From NCBI RefSeq assembly GCF_014649855.1, contig NZ_BMTV01000007.1, forward strand, positions 62,001 through 126,000: a stretch of DNA of 64,000 nt. The letters are read 5' to 3'. A program made the translations under genes and the position numbers. This stretch comes from Streptomyces roseolus (GTDB taxonomy: Bacteria > Actinomycetota > Actinomycetes > Streptomycetales > Streptomycetaceae). Positions 50,783 to 62,431 of the stretch are shown piece after piece. The notes beneath the pieces are model-generated. The model saw only the letters and a program-made list of their open reading frames with translations. It made no database searches and was not told the DNA's origin. Within the stretch, counting starts at the first letter, position 1. Each line of letters opens with the position of its first letter.

Positions 50783-51427
50783 CTACGACAGCTTGCCGTA
50801 GTCCGGCAGCTTGAAGGCGCGCTCGGCGTGACCGCCGACGATGTCGGTCGTGTTGTTCCCGATGTTCGCGATGATCGTGTAGCCCTTGGCCTCGATCTCG
50901 GCGCGCTTCTCCGTCTTGTAGGCGCTCACCTCGGCGAACAGGTCGGGCAGCGAGCGCACGTACAGGCCGTCGACCGGGTAGCCGACCTGCTTGAGGTTCC
51001 ACTCGGTGAGGGAGTGGATGATCCCCGGCCGCGCGGTCACGAAGAAGACCTTCACCCCGCGCGCGTGCGCGTCCCGGACGAGGGAGCGGACCTCGGGGAT
51101 GGCCGGGGTCGGCAGCTCCCAGAACGGGTGGAAGTCCGTCTCCAGGGAGCTGTTGTCGATGTCGAGGACGATCGCCTGCTTCTCCGTGCCGGCGTCCTCG
51201 GCGCGCTCCTCGACGTACGGGCGGGCCTCGGCGACCACCGCGGCCACGTCCCGGCGCCAGGTCGCGTAGTCCACGCCCTCGATCGCGGCGGCGGAGGTGA
51301 GGTGGGTGTCGGGATCGGCGGCGGAGGCGGCGGGCGCGGGCCCGACGACGAGGAGGGCGGTGAGGCCGAGCAGGCCGGTGGCGGTGGCCGCGGACCGGGC
51401 GGAGGGCATGGCGGGCATGGAGGGCAT
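50783..51427 (-). CDS. Secreted HAD-superfamily acid phosphatase
   Basis: A 214-residue exported phosphatase of the plant-acid-phosphatase/class B-like HAD group. A signal peptide covers about 1-37. The HAD motif I is VLDIDNSSLE with D89 and D91, motif II is FFVTARPG, and a C-terminal motif region is ANIGNNTTDIVGG. Expected to release phosphate from extracellular esters. ATG 51427 has GGGAG 6 bp upstream; two further in-frame ATG codons follow within 20 bp. Confidence 0.85.
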   Translation of the reverse strand: MPSMPAMPSARSAATATGLLGLTALLVVGPAPAASAADPDTHLTSAAAIEGVDYATWRRDVAAVVAEARPYVEERAEDAGTEKQAIVLDIDNSSLETDFHPFWELPTPAIPEVRSLVRDAHARGVKVFFVTARPGIIHSLTEWNLKQVGYPVDGLYVRSLPDLFAEVSAYKTEKRAEIEAKGYTIIANIGNNTTDIVGGHAERAFKLPDYGKLS

Positions 51428-51540
51428 GGGGGGCTCCCGAGTGGTCGACCGTCTCAGTGGTTGACATGCTCGCGACCCATACTGACCAGTAAGTGGCCGG
51501 CTGACTACCGGTCGGTAGCGACTTTCGGAGCGGGACGTGA

Positions 51541-51578
51541 CGGCGCCCCCGGTCCGTCCGCGCGGACCGGGGGCGCCG
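51541..51578 (-). terminator. 16-bp perfect stem terminator of the class I fumarase gene
   Basis: CGGCGCCCCCGGTCCG pairs exactly with CGGACCGGGGGCGCCG around TCCGCG, 15 bp past the fumarase stop. Confidence 0.85.
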
Positions 51579-51593
51579 AGGTGCCACCCGGGG

Positions 51594-53279
<1,686 letters not shown>

Positions 53280-53362
53280 TCCTCACTCGGCAGACAGCAG
53301 CGCGCCGCCTCCGTTGGCGGTCGCGCCCTCCAGCGTAGAACGCGGGCGCGGCACCGATCCTG

Positions 53363-53381
53363 TGAGGTAAGGCTCACCCGG
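53363..53381 (-). promoter_or_regulatory. Candidate iron box (DmdR1/IdeR type)
   Basis: The 19-bp stretch matches the Streptomyces iron-box consensus at 14 positions by my count, including the core TAAGGCTCACC-like segment. An inverted GTGAG/CTCAC pair frames it. It lies 84 bp upstream of the class I fumarase start and 209 bp before the DUF1707 gene. Confidence 0.45.
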
Positions 53382-53589
53382 GACCGGGACCGCGCCGAAG
53401 TGGAGTCTTCCGTGCCGGAGAGGCGCGCCGACAGGCTTCCGGGGAGGAGCGGTCCGTTCTCGGCAAGTCCCGGCCGGCGCCGGTCCGTCGCGGCGGGACC
53501 CGGCGGGTCGCGGGACGTCGCGTCCCCTAGGGGAGAGATGGGGGGTCGGATCCCTGGTCGCGATCTATCGCGTGTGCCAGGGTGGATGC

Positions 53590-54426
53590 GTGGACCTCGA
53601 AAAGCAGCCCGACCCCGCGCGGCCGTCCGACCCCGCGCAGCCGCCCGCCGCGCCGGAAGCCCCCGCCTCCCCGGCCCCTCCCGCCGCGCCGACCGCGCCG
53701 GAAGCCCCCGTGGCGCCCGTCCCGCCTGCTGCTCCGGCCGCTCCCGCTCCGCCCGCCGCGCCGGCGGCTCCCGCGCCGCCGGCGTACGCCGACCCGCAGG
53801 GTTCCCTCCGGGCCTCCGACGCCGACCGGGACCGGGTCGCGGACATCCTCGCCGAGGCGCTCGCGCAGGGCCGGCTCGACGCGGAGGAGCACGCGGAGCG
53901 GATCGACGCGGTCTACCGGGCCAAGACGGTGGGCGAGTTGGAGCCGATCGTGCGGGACCTGCCGGCCGCCGGCGGCGGACCGGCCGGCGCACGGCCGGAG
54001 CCGGCCCCGGCCGCCTACGGCCCGGAGGACGCGGAGGGGAACGCGGACCAGCTGTTCGCCGTCTTCTCCAGCACCACCCGCAAGGGCCGCTGGCGGGTCG
54101 CCCGCCGCACCAACGCCTTCGCGATCTTCGGGAACGTGGAGATCGACCTGACCGAGGCGATCTTCACCCAGCCCCTCACCACCATCAACGCCACCTCGAT
54201 CTTCGGGAACATCGAGGTCCGCGTCCCGGAGAACATCAGCCTGCGCGGCTCCGGCGCGGGCATTCTCGGGAACTTCGAGGTCACGACCCTGGAAGGGGTC
54301 GACCCGCAGGCGCCGCTGGTCGTCGTCAACGGCTACGCGGTGCTCGGGAACGTGGAGGCGAGACCCAAGCGCGGCAAGTGGGTCACCGACCTGCAGAGCA
54401 AGGTCCGCAAGCACCTCGGGCACTGA
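53590..54426 (+). CDS. DUF1707 plus LiaF-like C-terminal domain protein
   Basis: A 278-residue protein. An Ala/Pro-rich N-terminus of about 65 residues precedes a DUF1707 domain (LRASDADRDRVADILAEALA ... LDAEEHAERIDAVYRAKT). The C-terminal part is a repetitive beta domain (AIFGNVEIDL, SIFGNIEVRV, GILGNFEVTT, AVLGNVEAR), as in LiaF/DUF2154 cell-wall-stress proteins. GTG 53590 has AGGGTGG upstream. No membrane helix is visible, so it may act at the inner face of the membrane. Confidence 0.82.
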   Translation: MDLEKQPDPARPSDPAQPPAAPEAPASPAPPAAPTAPEAPVAPVPPAAPAAPAPPAAPAAPAPPAYADPQGSLRASDADRDRVADILAEALAQGRLDAEEHAERIDAVYRAKTVGELEPIVRDLPAAGGGPAGARPEPAPAAYGPEDAEGNADQLFAVFSSTTRKGRWRVARRTNAFAIFGNVEIDLTEAIFTQPLTTINATSIFGNIEVRVPENISLRGSGAGILGNFEVTTLEGVDPQAPLVVVNGYAVLGNVEARPKRGKWVTDLQSKVRKHLGH

Positions 54427-54481
54427 CGGACCCACGACGGCCGGGCCCACGGCCGCCCGGCCTATGACCGACCGGCCCGCG

Positions 54482-54751
54482 ACTGGCGGACCCACGGCCG
54501 ACCGGTCCACGGCCGCCCGGCCCGCGACCGGCGGGCCCACGGCCGACCGGTCCACGGCCGCCCGGCCCGCGACCGGCGGGCCCACGGCCGACCGGCCCGC
54601 GACCGACCGGCCCGCGACCGGCGGGCCCACGGCCGACCGGTCCACGGCCGCCCGGCCCGCGACCGGCGGGCCCACGACCGACCGGCCCGCGACCGACCGG
54701 CCCGCGACCGGCGGGCCCACGGCCGACCGGTCCACGGCCAACCGGCTTGCG
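54482..54751. repeat. Minisatellite: six 45-bp units built from 15-bp sub-units
   Basis: Six consecutive 45-bp units begin ACCGGCGGGCCCACGGCCGA (the first with two changed bases). Two variants alternate: one has TCCACGGCCGCC in the middle, the other CCCGCGACCGAC, in order A-A-B-A-B-A'. Because 45 is a multiple of 3, frames stay open on both strands. Those open frames are low-complexity with no ribosome site, so I treat it as non-coding. Confidence 0.9.
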
Positions 54752-54770
54752 ACCGACGGACCGATGATCG

Positions 54771-54818
54771 GCAGCCCGGCAGCCCGGCAGCCCGGCAGTC
54801 CGGCAGCCCGGCAGCCCG
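54771..54818. repeat. Six copies of an 8-bp tandem repeat GCAGCCCG
   Basis: GCAGCCCG is repeated six times with one T change in the fourth copy. It continues the repeat-rich zone after the 45-bp array. Confidence 0.9.
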
Positions 54819-54956
54819 GCCGCGACCGGTCCGCGAGGAGGGCGCGCCCGGTCCGCGATCGCCCGGCCCGCGACGGACCGGTTCACGGCCGGCGGGCCCA
54901 CGGCCGACCGACCGGTCCACGTCCGACGGGCCGATGATCGGCCGGCCCCGCCCGAC

Positions 54957-54991
54957 CGCCGACCCCGCCCGGCCGCCGACCCCGCCCGGCC
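54957..54991. repeat. Short 17-bp tandem repeat
   Basis: GCCGACCCCGCCCGGCC occurs twice in tandem, with a partial third copy. The remaining bases of 54427-55200 are GC-rich unique sequence. The last ~100 bp before GTG 55201 are less repetitive and probably hold the wblI promoter. Confidence 0.75.
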
Positions 54992-55200
54992 GTCCGGCCG
55001 CGACCGGTCCGCGAGCCGGGTGGGACCGATCCGCGACCACCCGGCCGATCAACCGCCGGGTATCGGCCAGGAACTGACCGGAATGCGTCGCCGGGGCTCC
55101 GGACTCCGGATGGGGACCGCACGCAGTGCATAGGCGCGCGCACAGCGGGTAGGGCTGCTGCATCGCTGCTCGCTCGCGAAGCCGTCGTCAGGAGTAGACC

Positions 55201-55572
55201 GTGCTGGAACTGCCGCATCAGCCCCTCCAGGTAGCCCCCGTGCCGCCCCAGCGTGCTCCGGCGCGGCAGGACGAGGACGGCCCCTGGCACGCGGAGGCGG
55301 TGTGCCGCCGGGACGAGGCAGGACTCTTCTTCGCCCCCTCCAAGGAGCCGACCGCCGCGCGGCTGGCCCGCGAGGAGGCGGCCAAGCGGGTCTGCGCGCG
55401 CTGCCCCGTGATGGTCGACTGCCGCGAGCACGCGCTGCTGCAGCCGGAGCCGTACGGCGTCTGGGGCGGGCTTACCGCCGCCGAGCGCCGCGTGGTGCTG
55501 GCCCGGCGCCGCCGCCGCGAGGTCGAGCTCCGCAAGGCCGCCGCGGCCGAGCGCGTCGCCCAGGCCGGCTGA
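55201..55572 (+). CDS. wblI: WhiB-like iron-sulfur transcription factor
   Basis: A 123-residue WhiB-family protein. The four cluster Cys are C35, C65, C68 and C74 (C-x29-C-x2-C-x5-C), followed by the turn motif GVWGG at 86-90 and a basic RRRRR DNA-binding tail. Its position next to glpX matches wblI of S. coelicolor as I recall it. GTG 55201 has AGGAG 6 bp upstream. Confidence 0.9.
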   Translation: MLELPHQPLQVAPVPPQRAPARQDEDGPWHAEAVCRRDEAGLFFAPSKEPTAARLAREEAAKRVCARCPVMVDCREHALLQPEPYGVWGGLTAAERRVVLARRRRREVELRKAAAAERVAQAG

Positions 55573-55655
55573 CGGGCGGACCGCCGGCGCCGGCCGCTCC
55601 CGGCCGCCCGCACCCTGACCCGTACTCCGCGACCCGGGCCCGTACGGAACGGGAA

Positions 55656-55686
55656 GGGGCGCCCCCACCGCACATGGGGGCGCCCC
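55656..55686. terminator. 12-bp perfect stem between wblI and glpX
   Basis: GGGGCGCCCCCA pairs with TGGGGGCGCCCC around CCGCACA, followed by TCTT. It serves the convergent genes. Confidence 0.85.
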
Positions 55687-55712
55687 TCTTCGCTGCCGTC
55701 GCCGGGCCGGGG

Positions 55713-56744
55713 TCAGTTCGCCCGGTCGAAGTCGATCTTGCTGTAGGCGCGCAGCTTCGCGAGCCGGTGCGTGGAGTCGATCTGGCGGATCGTGCCGGAC
55801 TTCGAGCGCATGACGAGCGACTGGGTGGTCGCGGTCTCGGAGCGGTAGCGCACCCCGCGCAGCAGCTCGCCGTCGGTGATGCCGGTGGCGACGAAGAAGA
55901 CGTTGTCGCCGGCGACCAGGTCGGTCGTGGTGAGGACCCGGTCCAGGTCGTGGCCCGCGTCGAGGGCCTTCTGGCGCTCGGCCTCGTCCTTCGGCCACAG
56001 CTTGCCCTGGATCACGCCGCCCAGGCACTTGATGGCGCAGGCCGAGATGATGCCCTCGGGGGTGCCGCCGATGCCCATGAGCAGGTCGACGCCGGTGCCC
56101 TCGCGGGCGGCCATGATCGAGCCGGCCACGTCGCCGTCGGAGATGAACTTGATGCGGGCGCCGGTCTCGCGGATCTCCTTGACGATGCCCTCGTGGCGGG
56201 GGCGGTCCAGGATGACCACGGTGACGTCCTCGGCGTTCATGCCCTTCGCCTTGGCGACCCGGCGGATGTTGACCGACACGGGCGCGTTGATGTCGACGAA
56301 GTCGGCGGCCTCGGGGCCGGTGACCAGCTTGTCCATGTAGAAGACCGCGGACGGGTCGAACATGGCGCCGCGGTCGGCGGCGGCCAGCACGGCGATGGCG
56401 TTCGGCATGCCCTTGGCGTTCAGGGTCGTGCCGTCGATCGGGTCCACGGCGATGTCGACCTCGGCGCCGGTGCCGTCGCCGACCCGCTCGCCGTTGAAGA
56501 GCATCGGCGCCTCGTCCTTCTCGCCCTCGCCGATGACGACGACGCCGTTCATCGACACGGTCGAGATGAGGGTCCGCATCGCGTTGACCGCGGCGCCGTC
56601 CGCGCCGATCTTGTCGCCGCGGCCGACCCAGCGGCCGGCGGCCATGGCGGCGGCCTCGGTCACGCGGACCAGTTCGAGCGCCAGGTTGCGGTCGGGGGCC
56701 TCGGGAGAGACCTCGAGCTCGGGGGGCAGGTGGTGCTCGGTCAT
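55713..56744 (-). CDS. glpX: Class II fructose-1,6-bisphosphatase GlpX
   Basis: A 343-residue gluconeogenic phosphatase. Metal and substrate motifs are [18 protein letters not shown] and [21 protein letters not shown] and GIGGTPEGI are also present. It is divergent from the DUF4245 gene. It is the main actinobacterial fructose-bisphosphatase type. Confidence 0.95.
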   Translation of the reverse strand: MTEHHLPPELEVSPEAPDRNLALELVRVTEAAAMAAGRWVGRGDKIGADGAAVNAMRTLISTVSMNGVVVIGEGEKDEAPMLFNGERVGDGTGAEVDIAVDPIDGTTLNAKGMPNAIAVLAAADRGAMFDPSAVFYMDKLVTGPEAADFVDINAPVSVNIRRVAKAKGMNAEDVTVVILDRPRHEGIVKEIRETGARIKFISDGDVAGSIMAAREGTGVDLLMGIGGTPEGIISACAIKCLGGVIQGKLWPKDEAERQKALDAGHDLDRVLTTTDLVAGDNVFFVATGITDGELLRGVRYRSETATTQSLVMRSKSGTIRQIDSTHRLAKLRAYSKIDFDRAN

Positions 56745-56871
56745 CGGAGCGCACCTTTCTGTACGACGACGGCCGGAAATAAGGAGGGTGCTGTGACTCT
56801 ATCGCCAGGTCGACAAATTGAGCAGAGGGGCCCACGTATGAGCGCGGGACCCGGATGCGACCATATGGGGC

Positions 56872-57396
56872 GTGGCAGCTAAGCGAGGCAGGCAGACGGT
56901 ACGCGGGATGTTCCAGTCCCTCGGGGTGATCATGGTCGCCGCGGGGGTCATGTATCTCTTCATCCCGCACGACGAGGACGCGGAGCCGGTCAAGGCCAAG
57001 GACTACCGCGTCGAGCTGGTCACGGCCCAGCGTGCGGCGCCCTACCCGGTGCTCGCGCCCGAGGGCCTCGGCGAGGACTGGAAGGCGACGGTGGTCTCGT
57101 ACAAGCGCGAGCAGGGCAACGCCTGGCAGCTCGGCTTCCTCTCCCCGGACACCCAGTACGTCTCGGTCAACCAGTCGACCACCGAGCCGAAGAAGTTCGT
57201 GCCGAAGGTCACGCACTCGGCCAAGGACACGGGCAGGACGCAGACGGTGGCCGGGCAGGAGTGGCAGCGCTGGGAGGGCCCCAAGTACGACGCGCTGGTG
57301 CGCACCGAGGGCGGGGCGACCACGGTCGTGACGGGGACGGCGTCCTTCGACACGCTCGCGGAGATGGCCGCCGCGCTCCGGTCGCAGCAGGCCTGA
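56872..57396 (+). CDS. DUF4245 membrane-anchored protein
   Basis: A 174-residue protein. A single N-terminal helix at about 14-30 is followed by an exported DUF4245 domain (YRVELVTAQRAAPYPVLAPE ... WQLGFLSPDTQYVSVNQS ... FDTLAEMAAAL). The role is unknown; the family is actinobacterial and commonly found next to glpX and xseA/B. GTG 56872 is the start. Confidence 0.85.
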   Translation: MAAKRGRQTVRGMFQSLGVIMVAAGVMYLFIPHDEDAEPVKAKDYRVELVTAQRAAPYPVLAPEGLGEDWKATVVSYKREQGNAWQLGFLSPDTQYVSVNQSTTEPKKFVPKVTHSAKDTGRTQTVAGQEWQRWEGPKYDALVRTEGGATTVVTGTASFDTLAEMAAALRSQQA

Positions 57397-57408
57397 CCCG
57401 TCTCCGGA

Positions 57409-57452
57409 CACGACGAAGCCCCCGGTGCCTCGGCACCGGGGGCTTCGTCGTG
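57409..57452. terminator. 20-bp perfect stem terminator
   Basis: CACGACGAAGCCCCCGGTGC pairs exactly with GCACCGGGGGCTTCGTCGTG around CTCG. It is the longest perfect hairpin in the window and serves both convergent genes. Confidence 0.92.
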
Positions 57453-57466
57453 CGCGGCGGTCCGGC

Positions 57467-58057
57467 TCAGACGGTGGTGATGACGTCCTCGTAGGCCAGG
57501 CGCGGGGAGCGGGGGAACCAGGCGTCCTCGCCCGGCTTGCCGATGTTGATGACCATCAGCGGGGTGTGGTCGGCGTCCAGGAACTCCTTCTGCACGCCGC
57601 CGAAGTCCAGGCCGGTCATCGGGCCGGCGGCCAGGCCGGCGGCGCGGATGCCGACGATGAAGTACGCGGCCTGGAGGGCGGCGTTCAGCAGCGCGGAGCC
57701 CTCGCGGACCGGGCGCTCCGAGAAGAACATGTCCTTGGCCTGCGGGAAGTGCGGGAGCAGGGCCGGGAGCTCCTCGTGGAACTCGTTGTCGGCGGAGAGG
57801 ATCGCGACCAGCGGGGCGGCCTTGGTCTTGGCCTGGTTGCCCTCGGCCATGTGCTTCACGAGGCGCTCGCGGGCCTCCTCGGAGCGGACCAGGGTGATGC
57901 GCAGCGGGGTCTGGTTGAAGGCGGTGGGGCCGTACTTCACCAGGTCGTAGATCGCCTGGACCTGCTCGTCGGTCACCGGCTCGTCGGTGAACGTGTTGGC
58001 GGTGCGGGCCTCGCGGAAGAGGAGGTCCTGGGCGGCGGTGTCGAGAACGAGGGACAT
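57467..58057 (-). CDS. Malonic semialdehyde reductase family (RutE-like nitroreductase)
   Basis: A 196-residue FMN-dependent nitroreductase-fold protein. It has FREARTANTFTDEPV, KYGPTAFNQTPLRI and AAGLAAGPMTGLD, typical of RutE/HadB subfamily members. It would reduce malonic semialdehyde to 3-hydroxypropionate or act on quinones. No other pyrimidine-degradation genes are next to it. ATG 58057 is the start. Confidence 0.85.
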   Translation of the reverse strand: MSLVLDTAAQDLLFREARTANTFTDEPVTDEQVQAIYDLVKYGPTAFNQTPLRITLVRSEEARERLVKHMAEGNQAKTKAAPLVAILSADNEFHEELPALLPHFPQAKDMFFSERPVREGSALLNAALQAAYFIVGIRAAGLAAGPMTGLDFGGVQKEFLDADHTPLMVINIGKPGEDAWFPRSPRLAYEDVITTV

Positions 58058-58248
58058 GCTGCGTACCTTCCGGACTGCAAAGGGGACCGCCCGGCGGGGA
58101 ATGCGGGCGATGTCCCGACAGTACGCCCGTGATTGGTGAAAATTCAACTATCCAATCCGGATAGTGATCCGTTTCACTTCGCCAGTGTAGCCGGACCCCG
58201 TCGGCCCCGCTCCGCTTTCCCTCCCTGCCCGCTTTCCCCTCCCTCCGC

Positions 58249-58482
58249 TCAGTCCTCGGGCTCCTCCGACCCCTCCTCGGCCGCCAGCGAGGCGTCGAGC
58301 CGGGCGCGGGCGCCCTCCAGCCAGTGCCGGCAGACCTTCGCGAGCTCCTCGCCGCGCTCCCACAGCGCCAGCGACTCCTCCAGGGTCGTCCCGCCCGCCT
58401 CCAGGCGCCGGACGACCTCGATCAGCTCGTCGCGCGCCTCCTCGTACCCGAGCGCCGCACCCGTCTCCGTACCGCTTGCCAT
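58249..58482 (-). CDS. xseB: Exodeoxyribonuclease VII small subunit
   Basis: A 77-residue helical subunit with [35 protein letters not shown], the family core, here split in two parts for length: the segment spans residues about 13-47. It pairs with XseA, encoded upstream in the same operon (50-bp gap). Together they degrade single-stranded DNA. Confidence 0.93.
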   Translation of the reverse strand: MASGTETGAALGYEEARDELIEVVRRLEAGGTTLEESLALWERGEELAKVCRHWLEGARARLDASLAAEEGSEEPED

Positions 58483-58532
58483 GTCTTCTCCGTCCTCCGT
58501 GCCTTCTCGTCTCGTCGTGCCGCGCGGGTCCG

Positions 58533-59738
58533 TCACGCCCGCCGCACCGTGAACTCGCCCTCGGCCACCCGGGCCCGCAGCTCCTCGCCCTCCGCGATCT
58601 CGCCGGCCGCGCGCACCACCGCCCCGTCCGTCCGCTGGAGCACCGCGTAGCCGCGCTCCAGGGTCGCGGCGGGGGAGAGGGCCCGGACCCGGGCGCGGGT
58701 GTGCGCCAGCTCCGACTCCGCCCGGTCCAGGAGGTGCCCGAAGACCCGCCGGCTCCGCGCCAGGAGGGCGTCCAGCTCGTCCTCCCTGACCTCCACCATC
58801 CGCCGCGGGTGTTCCATCACCGGCCGGGCCAGCGCGTGCGCCAGCCCCCGCTCCTCGCGCTCCAGGAGCCCCCGTACCGTCCGCAGCGCGCGGTCGCGGA
58901 GCCCCCGTACCCGCTCCAGCTCCTCGCCCACGTCCGGGACGACCTTCTTCGCCGCGTCCGTGGGCGTGGAGGCGCGCAGGTCCGCCACCAGGTCGAGCAG
59001 CGGGGAGTCCGGCTCGTGCCCGATCGCGGACACCACCGGCGTCCGGCACGCGGCCACCGCGCGGACCAGCTGCTCGTCCGAGAAGGGCAGCAGGTCCTCG
59101 ACGCTGCCGCCGCCCCGCGCCACCACGATCACGTCCACGTCCTCGTGCGCGTCCAGCTCCCGGACCGCCTGGATCACCTGCGGCACCGCCTTCACGCCCT
59201 GCACCGGGACGTTCCGCACCTCGAAGCGGACGGCGGGCCATCTGCGCCGCGCGTTCTCCAGCACGTCCCGCTCGGCCGCCGACGCCCGGCCGCAGACCAG
59301 GCCGATCAGCCGCGGCAGGAACGGCAGCGGCTTCTTCCGGTCGAGCGCGAAGAGCCCCTCGGCCGCGAGCCCCCGCTTCAGCTGCTCCAGCCGGGCCAGC
59401 AGCTCCCCGATCCCGACCGGCTTGATCTCCACCGCCCGCAGCGACAGCTGCCCGCGCGGCGCGTACCACTCCGGCTTCGCGTGCACGACGACGCGCGCGC
59501 CCTCCGACACGACGTCGGCCACCGCGTCGAAGACCTGCCGGTAGCAGGTCACCCCGATGGAGACGTCGTACGAGGGATCCCGCAGCGTCAGGAAGACGAC
59601 CCCGGCACCGGGGCGTCGCGAGAGCTGCGTGATCTGCCCCTCGACCCAGATCGCCCCCAGCCGGTCGATCCACCCCCCGATCATCCGGGAGACCTCACCG
59701 ACGGGAAGCGGTGCTTCGGCGGACGTAGTCAGACCCAT
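58533..59738 (-). CDS. xseA: Exodeoxyribonuclease VII large subunit
   Basis: A 401-residue catalytic subunit. The N-terminal OB fold ([20 protein letters not shown]) and the nuclease region ([56 protein letters not shown]) are intact. A long C-terminal coiled coil binds XseB. ATG 59738 is the start. Confidence 0.94.
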   Translation of the reverse strand: MGLTTSAEAPLPVGEVSRMIGGWIDRLGAIWVEGQITQLSRRPGAGVVFLTLRDPSYDVSIGVTCYRQVFDAVADVVSEGARVVVHAKPEWYAPRGQLSLRAVEIKPVGIGELLARLEQLKRGLAAEGLFALDRKKPLPFLPRLIGLVCGRASAAERDVLENARRRWPAVRFEVRNVPVQGVKAVPQVIQAVRELDAHEDVDVIVVARGGGSVEDLLPFSDEQLVRAVAACRTPVVSAIGHEPDSPLLDLVADLRASTPTDAAKKVVPDVGEELERVRGLRDRALRTVRGLLEREERGLAHALARPVMEHPRRMVEVREDELDALLARSRRVFGHLLDRAESELAHTRARVRALSPAATLERGYAVLQRTDGAVVRAAGEIAEGEELRARVAEGEFTVRRA

Positions 59739-59862
59739 GCACCGAGCGTAACGGCGCCCTCCGACAACGTCACCGCCGCACCGCCCCCGCCCCCTGCCCG
59801 GCCGTCCCGGGCGGGCGCCTGTGTACCCGCCTCACCGGCCCGGCTCCCCGCGCCCGCCCGCC

Positions 59863-61248
59863 TCACCGCCGCGTCCCCCCGGCCGGGCCGCGTCCCGCCC
59901 CCTGGACCGCCAGGACGACGAGGCCGACGCCCAGCCAGACCACGCCCACCACCTGGGCGGCCACCGAGGCCTCCACGATCACGGCGATCAGGATCAACGC
60001 GCCGAGGACGGGCAGGACCACGTGGCGCAGCCAGTGCGGCGGGCCCTCCGCGCGCCGGACCGCGAACCAGCCGATCACGCTCGCGTGCAGCAGCACGAAG
60101 GCGGTCAGCGCGCCGACGTCGACCACCGACACCAGGTGGTCGAGGCCGTCGTCCCGGCGGGCCGCCCACAGCGCCGCGATCATCGTCACGGTCGCCGACA
60201 CCAGGAGCGCCACCCGCGGCACCCCCGAGTCGGTGCGCGCCAGCGCGTGCGGCAGCCGCCCCTCGCGGCCCATCGCGAAGAGCAGCCGCCCGCCCGCCGC
60301 CTGCCCGGCCAGCGCCGCGAACGCCGCGCCGACCGCCTTCGACACCGCGACCAGATCGTGCAGCCAGCCGCCGACCGAGACGTCGACGGCGTCGTAGAAG
60401 GCCGAGCCCTGCTTCCCCGGATCGGCCGCGAGCTCCGCCGAGGAGACCGGTTCGAGGAGCGCCACCAGCCAGGTCTGGGCGACGAACAGGACACCGGCGA
60501 GCACCAGGCAGAAGAGCAGCGCCCGCGCCACCTTCGCCGAGCCGCCGGTGACCTCCTCCGCGAAGGCCGCGATCGCGTCGAAGCCCAGGTACGACAGGAC
60601 CGCCACCGACACCGCGCCGACCACCGCCGCGAGCGAGAAGGTCCCGTCGCCGGTGAGCGGCGACCACCAGTCGCGCTGCGCCCCGTCCCGTACGAGCACG
60701 ACGAGCGCCGACACCACGAACACCAGCAGCACCACGATCTCCATCGCGAGCACCGCGAAGCCGACCCGGGCGGCGGCCCGCACCCCCCACAGGTTGAGCA
60801 GGGTGGTCACCACCACCGCGATCCCGGTCCACACCCACCGGTGCACCTCCGGCACCAGCGCCTCCATCGCGATCCCCGCGAAGAGGTACGCGACGGCCGG
60901 GATCAGCAGGTAGTCCAGCATCGCCATCCAGCCGGCGACGAAACCGGGCCCCTCGCCGAGCCCCTTGCGGGCGTACGCGAAGACCGAGCCGGCCTGCGGC
61001 GCGACCCGGACCATCTGCGCGTAGCTGAAGGCCGTGAACGCCATGGCCACCGTCGCCACGACGTACACCAGTGCGACGGCGCCGTGCGACTTCGCGTCGA
61101 GCGTGCCGAAGACGCCCACCGGCGCCATCGGCGCGATGAACAGCAGCCCGTACACGACCAGGTCGCGGAAGCCGAGCGTCCGCCGTAGCCCCGTGTGGTC
61201 CGGCCGCCCGCCCGTCTCCCCGTCCGCCACCCGCGCGTTCTCCGCCAT
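59863..61248 (-). CDS. APC-family amino-acid permease
   Basis: A roughly 461-residue transporter with 12 helices. The APC signature starts with [20 protein letters not shown], and helix 3/6 regions include [17 protein letters not shown] and [15 protein letters not shown]. The Tyr-containing PxSVxxY-type pattern suggests putrescine or neutral amino acids, but specificity is unproven. ATG 61248 (MAENARVAD) is preferred; GTG 61287 is in frame. It is divergent from ispH. Confidence 0.85.
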   Translation of the reverse strand: MAENARVADGETGGRPDHTGLRRTLGFRDLVVYGLLFIAPMAPVGVFGTLDAKSHGAVALVYVVATVAMAFTAFSYAQMVRVAPQAGSVFAYARKGLGEGPGFVAGWMAMLDYLLIPAVAYLFAGIAMEALVPEVHRWVWTGIAVVVTTLLNLWGVRAAARVGFAVLAMEIVVLLVFVVSALVVLVRDGAQRDWWSPLTGDGTFSLAAVVGAVSVAVLSYLGFDAIAAFAEEVTGGSAKVARALLFCLVLAGVLFVAQTWLVALLEPVSSAELAADPGKQGSAFYDAVDVSVGGWLHDLVAVSKAVGAAFAALAGQAAGGRLLFAMGREGRLPHALARTDSGVPRVALLVSATVTMIAALWAARRDDGLDHLVSVVDVGALTAFVLLHASVIGWFAVRRAEGPPHWLRHVVLPVLGALILIAVIVEASVAAQVVGVVWLGVGLVVLAVQGAGRGPAGGTRR

Positions 61249-61400
61249 GGCGTCAGTTTCGGCCACGGCCGCCCCCGGACCGCTCACCGACGCGCCCCGT
61301 CCGCCGAACGCCCCCGCGCACCACCGGAGGCCCCGCCCGCCACCGACGCGCCGCTCCCGCCCACCGGCGCGCGACGGCCGCCCACCGGCCCGGCCTTACG

Positions 61401-62402
61401 ATGGGACGCATGACTGCAACGCCCGCGACCAACCGCCCGAAGCGTGTCCTGCTCGCCGCTCCCCGCGGCTACTGCGCGGGCGTGGACCGTGCCGTGATCG
61501 CCGTCGAGAAGGCCCTGGAGCAGTACGGGGCCCCCGTCTACGTGCGCCACGAGATCGTCCACAACAAGTACGTCGTCCAGACCCTGGAGCGGAAGGGCGC
61601 GATCTTCGTCGACCAGGCCACCGAGGTCCCGCCGGGCAACATCGTGATGTTCTCCGCGCACGGCGTCGCCCCGACCGTCCACGAGGAGGCCCGCCAGGGC
61701 CGGCTCGCGACGATCGACGCGACCTGCCCGCTGGTCACCAAGGTCCACAAGGAGGCCATCCGGTACGCCAAGGAGGACTTCGACATCCTCCTCATCGGCC
61801 ACGAGGGCCACGAGGAGGTCATCGGCACCTCCGGCGAGGCCCCCGACCACATCCAGCTCGTCGACGGCCCCGAGGACGTCGCCAACGTCGAGGTCCGCGA
61901 CCCCTCCCGGGTCGTCTGGCTCTCCCAGACCACGCTCTCCGTCGACGAGACGATGGAGACGGTCGACGCGCTCAAGGACAAGTTCCCGCAGCTGGTCTCC
62001 CCGCCGTCGGACGACATCTGCTACGCCACGCAGAACCGCCAGACCGCGATCAAGGAGCTGGCCGGCCAGGCCGAGCTCGTCATCGTCGTCGGCTCCAAGA
62101 ACTCCTCGAACTCGATCCGCATGGTCGAGGTCGCCAAGCAGGCCGGCGTCCCCGCCGCGTACCTCGTCGACTTCGCGAGCGAGATCGACGAGGCCTGGCT
62201 GGAGGGCGTCACCTCGGTCGGCCTCTCCTCCGGCGCCTCCGTCCCCGACGTGCTGGTCCAGGAGGTCCTGGAGTGGCTGTCGCAGCGCGGCTACGCCGAC
62301 GTGGAGCTGGTCAAGACCGCCGACGAGCACCTCACCTTCTCGCTCCCCAAGGAGCTCCGCCGCGACCTGCGCGCCGAGGCCGCCGCACTCGTCGAGGAGT
62401 AG
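61401..62402 (+). CDS. ispH: 4-hydroxy-3-methylbut-2-enyl diphosphate reductase IspH
   Basis: A 333-residue iron-sulfur enzyme, last step of the MEP isoprenoid pathway. Cluster Cys are C25 in [11 protein letters not shown] and those in [11 protein letters not shown] and [11 protein letters not shown]. The E-box [10 protein letters not shown] and [10 protein letters not shown] are present. ATG 61401 or ATG 61410 begins the protein. Confidence 0.95.
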   Translation: MGRMTATPATNRPKRVLLAAPRGYCAGVDRAVIAVEKALEQYGAPVYVRHEIVHNKYVVQTLERKGAIFVDQATEVPPGNIVMFSAHGVAPTVHEEARQGRLATIDATCPLVTKVHKEAIRYAKEDFDILLIGHEGHEEVIGTSGEAPDHIQLVDGPEDVANVEVRDPSRVVWLSQTTLSVDETMETVDALKDKFPQLVSPPSDDICYATQNRQTAIKELAGQAELVIVVGSKNSSNSIRMVEVAKQAGVPAAYLVDFASEIDEAWLEGVTSVGLSSGASVPDVLVQEVLEWLSQRGYADVELVKTADEHLTFSLPKELRRDLRAEAAALVEE

Positions 62403-62431
62403 GACCCGGCCCGCCCGGTTAGCTTGATTCC

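Noticed and set aside
54482..54751. CRISPR-like array
   Set aside because: The 45-bp units are contiguous tandem copies with no unique spacers, and there are no cas genes.
54464..54937. 157-codon plus-strand frame and overlapping minus-strand frames in the minisatellite
   Set aside because: They stay open only because the repeat period is a multiple of 3. No ribosome site, no domain and the same openness on both strands.
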